Source of the DNA: an uncultured Pirellulaceae bacterium
Lineage (GTDB): Bacteria > Planctomycetota > Planctomycetia > Pirellulales > Pirellulaceae
DNA length: 49,322 nt
Assembly (NCBI GenBank): GCA_937928555.1
Contig: CALFWR010000039.1
Coordinates: forward strand, 1 to 49,322
Direction: 5' to 3'
Shown here in pieces: positions 43,310-49,322 of this stretch (within the stretch, counting starts at the first letter, position 1; each line of letters begins with the position of its first letter). The notes under the pieces were generated by a model. The model saw only the letters and a program-made list of their open reading frames with translations. It was not told where the DNA came from and did no database searches. A program made the translations under genes and the position numbers.

Positions 43310-46225
43310 GTGACACAGCAAGCCAACAGCCACCCCATCGGCCCAGATTCTCCCCGCGTTAGAGCATTACGAGACAAGATCATTGCGGAATTGGATGACC
43401 GCATCGGCGATACACTTTCTCGCTTGCCCGAGGAGTACTTTCAGCAGATTCCTCCGGACGAGCACCTGCAGCACTTCAAGGCGCTGGTGGCGATCAAGGT
43501 TTGTGAAATTGATCAGGAGATCATGATCCGTCACAAAAATGGCAATCGCGTGACGGTGATCTCGCATCAGAACCACCCGGGGCTTTTGGCGAGGCTGATC
43601 CGTGGATTGCCGCGTGAAAAGCCGCTTGTCGGTGCGAAAATCTTTACCTCTCTGGACAAAGATTTCATTGTTGACGTGTTTGAGTTTCAGGACGCGTTTG
43701 AAAAGAAGCTTGCGGTCTCTGATTCGAAAGAACTCTGCGGGCTGGTCGCAAAAGTCCAGCAGCTTACCGGTGCCAGCGCCGAGGAAGTCGCGACCTTTGT
43801 TGAACGTTACGATTCGCGTAATGTCATTTTGAATTCTCCTGAAGAAGTCGCACACCAGTATGTCGCGCTGCGTGAGACGGCTCACGAAAACGACATCAAG
43901 GTTCTGTGTGAGAAGGCTTCCGATTCGACATGTCAGGTGACCGTTTCGGCGGCCAGCAGCACGACGCGGGATGTTTTCGAGCGGTCGGCTGAATTTTTCG
44001 GCAGGCAGGAAATCGATATTCATCGCGCGGTTTGTGAAAATGTGATCGTACGCGATACCATCGATGTTGCCTTGTTGACGTTCAATGTGGAAATGGGAGG
44101 CGGGTTCAATACCCAGGCTTTTGCCGGTTCGATGGAGCACTTTCTGTCGGTCGACGAAGAAGTCATCCTTGGGCTTGGCGACCTTGCCACCCGGCCCACG
44201 CCGACATGGATTTCGGAACTGGGATTTGCGGAACTTTTTTGCTGTTTGGGCAAACTGACGCAGCACCAGATTAACTTTTGCGAATCGGTCAACCTTTCGC
44301 ACGAGCGAGTGCTGCGGACCATGCGAAAGCACTTTGATTTGTCCGCCGAAGCGCTGCGGGGGCTCTATTCGCGATTCAACGCCGACATGTATCGCGGAGA
44401 TTCGACCGCCGGGATGCCGGATGTTCCTTTGCAGCAGATCACCGATCCGACGGAACGACGGACGATCAAGACGCTTTTTCGGCTTGCCGGTGAGATTCAG
44501 CGAGCCAACTTTCGCACCGCTCGGCGGCGGGGGATTGCGTTTCGCTTGCCCGGTGAGTCGTTTGAGAATTTGAGTCGCGGCGAAAGTCCGCATGCGGTTT
44601 TCTTTGTCTACGGTGCCGGATTTGAAGGCTTCCACGTTCGCTTTCGCGAGGTCGCTCGTGGTGGCATGCGACTGGTGCCGACTCGCAACGGTGAACACTT
44701 TGTGTTTGAGTCGTCGCGTACTTTTGATGAAGCCTGGCGACTGGCGACCGCGCAGCAACTCAAAAACAAGGACATCGCCGAAGGTGGGGCAAAGGCCGTC
44801 GTCGTCGTCAAGCCCGGTGTTTCGCCGGGAAGGGCAGGGCGGGACTTTGTCGAAGGCCTGCTGGATCTGATCACCGATGTGCGGGGCGCAAGTGCATTGG
44901 ACCAGGAAAATGAGGGAGAAGAGTTTCTGTATTTGGGGCCTGACGAGAACGTAACCAATGAATTGATCAACTGGATCGTGGACCGCAGTAGCGACCGTGG
45001 TTATCGATTCCCGGAAACGATTATGAGTAGCAAGCCTACGACGGGCATCAATCACAAAGAGTTCGGCGTCACCAGCGAAGGCGTTTTGGTGTTCCTCAAG
45101 CATGCCTTGTTGGAACACGGGATTGATCCGAAGAAGGAGCCTTTTTCGGTAAAGCTGACCGGCGGGCCTGACGGAGACGTCGGCGGCAACGCGATCAAGA
45201 TTCTTGCGAGGGACTATCGGGACACTTCAAGGATTGTCGGCATCGCTGACGGAACCGGTTCGGCAAGCGATCCGCAGGGTCTTGAAAAGGACGAACTGCT
45301 GCGGCTGTTTCGCGAGGGATTGGGGATTGCAGAATTTGATCCCAAAAAGTTGTCTGCTGACGGTGAAGTCACCGGCTTGCGAACCGAATCCGAGATTACT
45401 CGCCGAAACGAGTTGCACAACACGATCAAGTCCGATGTGTTTTTGCCTGCCGGAGGGCGGCCTTCGACGATCAACGAAAACAACTGGCAGCGGTTTCTGG
45501 ATGACCAGGGCGTGCCCAGTTCTCCGATCGTTGTCGAAGGCGCGAATCTTTTCATCACCGATCAGGCTCGCAAGGAACTGTCGGCAAAGGGCGTTTCGAT
45601 CATCAAGGATTCTTCGGCTAACAAGTGCGGCGTGATCTGCAGCAGCATGGAAATCATGGCCGGGATGTTGATGAGCGAAGAGCAGTTTGTGGCGTCGAAA
45701 GCCGATTACGTGGCTGATGTCTTGAAGGTCCTTGCCTCGCTGGCTGAAATCGAAGCCATCAGTCTGTTCAACGATGGCTTACGTCGTCCGGATCTGACGT
45801 TGCCGGAAATCAGCGTGCAGATCAGCAAACAGATCATTCGTGTCGGTGACGTGGTTGAAAAGACCTGCGATGACTGGTCGGCGGAAGATCAAGAGCTGGC
45901 GAACGAGTATGTCGGAACGTTTTTGCCGGCCACGCTGGAAAAAGTGCTTGGCGGGGGCGTGGTGGAGAAGATTCCCGAGAGCTACCGGCGGCAGTTGTTG
46001 TCGGCGTTGTTGGCCAGCCGAATTGTTTACCGCGAAGGTTGTTTTTCGATCCAGACAATGCGTGACGACAGTATCGCAGCGCTGGCGAGAAAGACACTTG
46101 CCTATGAAGCGAACGTCCGCGAGATGGTTTCGCAGGTTGAAGGATCGGATCTGGCGGGGAAATCTGGAATCGCGGACATCCTCAGGCACGCCGGAACCCG
46201 GGCTCAGCGGGATCTGAAGTGGTAA
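43310..46225 (+). CDS. gdhB: Large NAD-dependent glutamate dehydrogenase
   Basis: 971 residues. It interconverts glutamate and 2-oxoglutarate plus ammonium using NAD. An ACT-like N-terminal region (RVTVISHQNHPGLLARLIRG) is followed by the catalytic core of the large-subunit GDH family: GGMRLVPTRNGE, LKNKDIAEGGAKAVVVVKPG (the conserved Lys is in LKNKD) and GGPDGDVGGNAIKI (nucleotide-binding). Length is nearer the roughly 115-kDa class than the roughly 180-kDa class. The start is GTG 43310 with AGGGGG about 9 bases upstream. The gene symbol is tentative. Confidence 0.9.
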   Translation: MTQQANSHPIGPDSPRVRALRDKIIAELDDRIGDTLSRLPEEYFQQIPPDEHLQHFKALVAIKVCEIDQEIMIRHKNGNRVTVISHQNHPGLLARLIRGLPREKPLVGAKIFTSLDKDFIVDVFEFQDAFEKKLAVSDSKELCGLVAKVQQLTGASAEEVATFVERYDSRNVILNSPEEVAHQYVALRETAHENDIKVLCEKASDSTCQVTVSAASSTTRDVFERSAEFFGRQEIDIHRAVCENVIVRDTIDVALLTFNVEMGGGFNTQAFAGSMEHFLSVDEEVILGLGDLATRPTPTWISELGFAELFCCLGKLTQHQINFCESVNLSHERVLRTMRKHFDLSAEALRGLYSRFNADMYRGDSTAGMPDVPLQQITDPTERRTIKTLFRLAGEIQRANFRTARRRGIAFRLPGESFENLSRGESPHAVFFVYGAGFEGFHVRFREVARGGMRLVPTRNGEHFVFESSRTFDEAWRLATAQQLKNKDIAEGGAKAVVVVKPGVSPGRAGRDFVEGLLDLITDVRGASALDQENEGEEFLYLGPDENVTNELINWIVDRSSDRGYRFPETIMSSKPTTGINHKEFGVTSEGVLVFLKHALLEHGIDPKKEPFSVKLTGGPDGDVGGNAIKILARDYRDTSRIVGIADGTGSASDPQGLEKDELLRLFREGLGIAEFDPKKLSADGEVTGLRTESEITRRNELHNTIKSDVFLPAGGRPSTINENNWQRFLDDQGVPSSPIVVEGANLFITDQARKELSAKGVSIIKDSSANKCGVICSSMEIMAGMLMSEEQFVASKADYVADVLKVLASLAEIEAISLFNDGLRRPDLTLPEISVQISKQIIRVGDVVEKTCDDWSAEDQELANEYVGTFLPATLEKVLGGGVVEKIPESYRRQLLSALLASRIVYREGCFSIQTMRDDSIAALARKTLAYEANVREMVSQVEGSDLAGKSGIADILRHAGTRAQRDLKW

Positions 46226-46409
46226 ATGGCGTTGCGAGTTGCAGCTTGGGCAGCCTGAAGTGTGCAATTGGTAACCCGAAGCGTCAGCGAGGAAAGCCCG
46301 GCGAAGGCGGCGAAGGCTGTTCGGTCCTCGTTGATGCGTCAGGTTGCCCTTGACCTGAATCCCGGAAGCATCACTCTGATAGTTACAGTTTGCCCAGACT
46401 GCATCCGGG

Positions 46410-46453
46410 AAGGCGGTTGTCTTTGGAAGGCGGTTGTCTTTGGAAGGCGGTTT
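46410..46453 (+). repeat. Two and a half tandem 17-bp repeats
   Basis: AAGGCGGTTGTCTTTGG at 46410-46426 and 46427-46443, then a partial third. It lies in the gap after the glutamate dehydrogenase gene and has no coding meaning that I can see. Confidence 0.85.
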
Positions 46454-46599
46454 GGTGACTGGCGCTTCGGTCGCGGAGCACGGGCGTGGGCTTGAGCCTG
46501 AAATTCCTCAAAATAAGTTCCAACGGCACGTTCGCGGCATCAGCCATCCGGCTTTGCCTATTCCACCAGCTCTACCGCTTCAGGTGGCTTCTCGCGTTA

Positions 46600-46760
46600 A
46601 ACGATAGCGATTGTTGTAGTTCCTGCCACTGCGATGTCTGTCGCTAGCCCTACGATTGTAAAAAGGGCTTAAAGAATTGGCCTCGGAATAAACGAAACAT
46701 AGTGCAGGTAAGCGAAATACCTTTCGTGCCGTTTAACCGGCATGGCGCCTCTGGCACGGT
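46600..46760 (+). promoter_or_regulatory. Candidate structured RNA region upstream of the HTH-receiver gene
   Basis: No open frame of interest. Several stems in a row: TAGCGA (46605) with TCGCTA (46641), AGCCCT (46646) with AGGGCT (46664), CGAAA-TACC-TTTCG (46713-46726), GCCG (46728) with CGGC (46738). It could be a long 5' leader or an independent small RNA; I cannot assign a known family (it does not look like tmRNA, RNase P RNA, 6S or SRP RNA). Confidence 0.3.
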
Positions 46761-46968
46761 GTTTCACTTCCAGGGGGGAATTCGATAACGGGCCGTTGGT
46801 CTGTTGATGTCATGATTTGTGGGCGACCCAACCTACAAAGCGGGCTCGATTTCTCTCCGGACGATGTCTTCGTCGCCAATTGTTGATTTGGTCATGTCGA
46901 ATCTTCAACTGATACTGATGTCGTAACAGGATTCACGTACGGAAACGTTTGTCCTTTTAGCGATTGCA

Positions 46969-47008
46969 ATTTGTCCTGACCCAGACGGGACTACCCGTAG
47001 GGACAAAT
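46969..47008 (+). promoter_or_regulatory. Strong leader hairpin before the HTH-receiver gene
   Basis: ATTTGTCC (46969-46976) pairs with GGACAAAT (47001-47008), with an inner stem ACGGG-ACTA-CCCGT (46985-46998). A second TTTGTCC copy at 46949 could compete for the same 3' arm, suggesting two alternative folds. It lies 24 bases upstream of a 20-codon ORF. Confidence 0.45.
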
Positions 47009-47031
47009 AGTTACGTGAGCGAAAGTTTCTT

Positions 47032-47094
47032 ATGAAGCGTTTGGTTCGTGTAGCGAAAGACGATTTAAAAGTGTTTATGGAGAGCCTGCGATGA
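47032..47094 (+). CDS. Possible 20-codon leader ORF coupled to the regulator
   Basis: ATG 47032 opens a 20-codon frame beginning MKRLVRVAKD and ending with TGA 47092-47094, which overlaps the start codon of the regulator (ATGA). The peptide is short and basic. Its own ribosome-binding site is weak, so it may be a regulatory leader rather than a protein, or chance. Confidence 0.35.
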   Translation: MKRLVRVAKDDLKVFMESLR

Positions 47095-47663
47095 AGGTGT
47101 TCACAACTGGACAGGTCGCCAAGATCTGTAAAGTGGCCCCGCGCACGGTCAGTAAGTGGTTCGATTCCGGTCGCCTTAAAGGTTACCGAATCCCCGGCTC
47201 ACAGGACCGTCGTATTCCACGCGAATACCTGATCAAATTCCTCAAGGAGCATGGTATGCCCCTGGGGGATCTGGAAGATGAAGCGATGGCAAAAATTTTG
47301 ATTGTCGCTCAAGATCAGGTACTGATTGAGAATCTCAAACGGGAACTTCCACCCGAAAAATCTTTCAAGGTAGCTGTCGCTGCCAGCGGTTTTGAAGCTG
47401 GTATTCAAGCGGAAAGCTTCCACCCCGACTGCATCATCACTGACTTTTCCATTGGAAAAGTTGAAGCTATGCAGATCTGTCAGAACCTCAGGAAGAATCC
47501 AAACTTCTCTGAGACCATTCTGATCGCTCTGCTGCCCGATGACGGTCAACCTGTTTCGTTTGATCGAAGTGCGATTAACGAGACGTTCAAGAAGCCGTTC
47601 GATGCAAGCCTGCTTGCTGAACGACTTCGCACGCTGATCGGTTCGGTCAAGGAACTGGTGTAG
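47091..47663 (+). CDS. BldC/MerR-type HTH fused to a response-regulator receiver domain
   Basis: 190 residues. Residues 3-53 form a BldC/excisionase-type winged helix-turn-helix (TTGQVAKICKVAPRTVSKWF and then GRLKGYRIPG), a DNA-binding domain. Residues 67-188 form a receiver fold: ILIVAQDQVL (only one acidic residue where most receivers have two), phospho-acceptor Asp118 in PDCIITDFS, and Lys168 in FKKPF. The order HTH first then receiver is the reverse of most response regulators. ATG 47091 has GGAG about 9 bases upstream. A partner kinase is not in the window. It is preceded by a long leader and followed by a terminator. Confidence 0.85.
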   Translation: MKVFTTGQVAKICKVAPRTVSKWFDSGRLKGYRIPGSQDRRIPREYLIKFLKEHGMPLGDLEDEAMAKILIVAQDQVLIENLKRELPPEKSFKVAVAASGFEAGIQAESFHPDCIITDFSIGKVEAMQICQNLRKNPNFSETILIALLPDDGQPVSFDRSAINETFKKPFDASLLAERLRTLIGSVKELV

Positions 47664-47731
47664 CCCCACCATTGTTCGCCGCAAGAAAAATTGACTGAGC
47701 TCAGTACGCTACAACTCGCCGTCTTTCGCTC

Positions 47732-47770
47732 AAACCACCCGTCGACGACCCTCGACAGGTGGTTTTTTTT
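47732..47770 (+). terminator. Rho-independent terminator of the HTH-receiver gene
   Basis: AAACCACC and GGTGGTTT form an 8-bp stem with an inner GTCGA/TCGAC pair and are followed by eight T. It lies 69 bases after the stop. This would also protect the convergent minus-strand gene that ends at 47877 from read-through. Confidence 0.85.
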
Positions 47771-47876
47771 GTTGGCATACCGATCGCGAGTCTGGTCACG
47801 AATGCTCAGCGACCCGGCGGACTGAGACCCGTACGATCCCGTAAGCTGCTTGCGAAACCCGCCTGCTATCTGGCCG

Positions 47877-48242
47877 CTATCTGGCCGTAAACTGCTTGAT
47901 CCACTTTGAGATCGCCAGCAGGATACTGGTGACCACAACGATCGACGCCAGCAGTCTGAAAAAGTTGGGTCGGGCAGAAACGAAAGCGGCGACAATCAAT
48001 AACACGCCCAGCATCAGTAGTGGTAGGCGATCAAGGACCGGACGTAGTTGCGGCAGAGCCAGCCAGATCGCGCCCAGAACCAATCCCAGTCGCAAACTTA
48101 TCGCAAGCGAAGCCAGTTCGATGGACTGGGTGCTGATGAAAATCACAGTCGCCAGCAGCAGGCACCCAATCGCAAGAACTCCAATGATCGTGCGTTTGAG
48201 TTGAAACTCCCGAAGTTGATCGGTGCTTGTGTCAGACATCAA
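47877..48242 (-). CDS. Small membrane protein, hypothetical
   Basis: 121 residues with four hydrophobic segments (IIGVLAIGCLLLATVIFIS, LASLAISLRLGLVLGAIWLAL, RLPLLMLGVLLIVAAFVSA and FFRLLASIVVVTSILLAIS), each about 18-22 residues. No motif recognised. The start codons ATG-ATG at 48242/48239 overlap the stop of the upstream isomerase-like gene (ATGA), indicating translational coupling. Confidence 0.75.
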   Translation of the reverse strand: MMSDTSTDQLREFQLKRTIIGVLAIGCLLLATVIFISTQSIELASLAISLRLGLVLGAIWLALPQLRPVLDRLPLLMLGVLLIVAAFVSARPNFFRLLASIVVVTSILLAISKWIKQFTAR

Positions 48243-49087
48243 GTCGTCCGCATTTTGTCACGAATGTTTGTGATGACGCGGACCGCGTGGCCGATTTCGT
48301 CCTTTTGCCGTTGGGGTTGCTGAGGGATCTCGCGTTCGATCGTTAACGGACCTTCGTAGCCGATGGCCTTGAGCGTTTCCATGTACTGTTGGATGTTGAC
48401 GTCGCCGTCGCCAAGACGAACTTCCTGGCCCCACTCGACCCCGGGCTTGTCGCCCCATTTGGCGTCTTTGAAGTGAACGCTACGCACAAGCTGCCCCAGT
48501 TGATTGAGCGCCTCGATGGGCTCACCGGCACCGTAAAGAATCATGTTGGCGGGGTCAAAGTTTACAAACAGGTTATCGCGAGCAACATCGCTGATGAATT
48601 CGACGAGTGCTACGGCGGTTTCCTGTCCCGTTTCCAGATGCAGGCTCTGTCCGTTGCCTTGAGCGTACTGACAAAGGTCGCGGGTGACTTCCACGACGTC
48701 GCGATACGACTGGCTGTCGGAATCATGCGGGACGAACCCAAGGTGAAGTGCGATGACGGGGCAGCCAAGATGTTTTGCGAAATCCGAAATCTCTTTCATC
48801 TCGGCCAGACGATCCTGACGCGTCGCTTCGGGGACAAGTCCAACGGTTTTCACGACCGTTGGAATGTCGGCATAGCTTTCGCCTTCGAACCCGCCAAAGA
48901 CTGCCGTTGCGGTGATGTCAAATTCGTCCAGCCGTTTTTTGACCGCCGCAGCAGAATCGGCGGAACGATTGCCTGCGTGAGGCGCGTGGATTTGAATTGT
49001 CGGGATGCCAAGTTCCCGGGCGACGCCAAGATCGACGCCAAGCCCGGCATCGATACTGGTGAACACACCTACGGGCCAATTTTCCAT
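48239..49087 (-). CDS. Sugar phosphate isomerase/epimerase (xylose-isomerase-like TIM barrel)
   Basis: 282 residues. The AP-endonuclease-2/xylose-isomerase-like TIM-barrel family: metal-ligand positions are visible in LHLETGQE (Glu), NFDPANM (Asp), SVHFKDAKW (His and Asp) and PLTIEREI (Glu). Members isomerise or epimerise keto-sugars or inositol intermediates; the substrate is unknown here. ATG 49087 is preceded by GGAAAAAG. A mobile element begins 37 bases upstream of the start. It is coupled to the small membrane-protein gene downstream. Confidence 0.88.
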   Translation of the reverse strand: MENWPVGVFTSIDAGLGVDLGVARELGIPTIQIHAPHAGNRSADSAAAVKKRLDEFDITATAVFGGFEGESYADIPTVVKTVGLVPEATRQDRLAEMKEISDFAKHLGCPVIALHLGFVPHDSDSQSYRDVVEVTRDLCQYAQGNGQSLHLETGQETAVALVEFISDVARDNLFVNFDPANMILYGAGEPIEALNQLGQLVRSVHFKDAKWGDKPGVEWGQEVRLGDGDVNIQQYMETLKAIGYEGPLTIEREIPQQPQRQKDEIGHAVRVITNIRDKMRTT

Positions 49088-49124
49088 TCTTTTTCCAGAC
49101 TGAACTGAGGATGATTTTCCTTAT

Positions 49125-49311
49125 CCGGAATTATTCACGACGACGGGCGTTGATTCTAGGTTTGGCCAACAGGAGCAAGGAAAAAACTGAATTTCAACAA
49201 GAAATGTGAATCATTCGGTAGGTGAAAGCCACAGCGATCGTTTCATCGCATTAGAGTAACCGATCACTGTCGGAACTGATTCTGACGCCCACGCCTCGTG
49301 AATAATCCGGG
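49125..49311 (+). mobile_element. 187-bp MITE-like element upstream of the isomerase-like gene
   Basis: Full-length forward type I copy with a changed left end (CCGGAATTATTCACG) and perfect right end. Flanks CTTAT and ATTAG match at three of five positions. It covers the region where the promoter of the minus-strand isomerase-like gene would be expected. Confidence 0.88.
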
Positions 49312-49322
49312 ATTAGTCGTTT

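Noticed and set aside
46280-46340. GAGGAAAGCCCGGCG, a possible RNase P RNA-like motif
   Set aside because: Only this short string fits; the conserved core and the rest of the RNA are absent. It looks more like a dispersed intergenic repeat.
46226-47030. A tRNA gene in the long gap after the glutamate dehydrogenase gene
   Set aside because: No GTTCGA/T-loop and acceptor pairing could be found; the stems seen do not make a cloverleaf.

Overview
The window looks like a chromosomal segment of a marine-type planctomycete (Planctomycetota, probably order Pirellulales, Rhodopirellula-like). This is inferred from protein style and not from any rRNA, because no rRNA or tRNA gene is visible. The clues are a secreted sulfatase with a C-x-P-S-R site, TadE/TadG-like proteins, short membrane proteins with the 'FxxRxLL/F' planctomycete N-terminus, leucine-rich-repeat membrane proteins, a very large polytopic membrane protein, a C-terminal CxxCH (class II) cytochrome, and many palindromic or dispersed short repeats between genes.

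Layout. 58-2.9 kb: type I GAPDH (minus), a methyltransferase and an unknown protein. 3.1-7.4 kb: hypothetical membrane proteins, two of them altered by a mobile repeat. 7.7-9.75 kb: a minus-strand three-gene unit headed by a class II cytochrome c-like protein. 9.9-12.5 kb: a zinc-ribbon coiled-coil protein translationally coupled to selB. 12.8-14.1 kb: an FAD oxidoreductase. 14.5-16.4 kb: a TadE/TadG locus with an in-frame TGA. 16.7-18.5 kb: small secreted or membrane proteins among repeats. 19-22.6 kb: an esterase/SMP-30 fusion, then an LRR gene and a frameshifted LRR paralogue. 23-27.1 kb: a methyltransferase, xylulokinase, and a divergent solute-binding lipoprotein. 27.6-32.2 kb: a membrane protein, rpoD and dnaG (macromolecular-synthesis pair). 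33-36.7 kb: a secreted coiled-coil protein and a sulfatase. 37.2-46.2 kb: a 1996-residue membrane protein and a large NAD-glutamate dehydrogenase. 46.2-47.8 kb: a long structured leader, an upstream small ORF and a BldC-type-HTH/receiver regulator with a clear terminator. 47.9-49.1 kb: a small membrane protein and a sugar-isomerase/epimerase-like TIM barrel.

The dominant unexplained structure is a family of 187-bp MITE-like elements. Their ends read CCCGGATTATTCACGA in inverted orientation, and several copies carry 5-bp target duplications of the form TTSAN. There are nine full copies with one type of core, two with a second core but the same ends, and two partial copies. One copy is nested inside another. 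Removing the element plus one target duplication restores a plausible C-terminus for one gene and a continuous frame for a second. Another copy abuts the dnaG ribosome-binding site. No transposase is in the window. Other points of interest are an SD-sequestering hairpin that may double as the rpoD terminator, the TGA-interrupted TadG-like gene close to selB, and the structured leader with a coupled 20-codon ORF upstream of the HTH/receiver gene.
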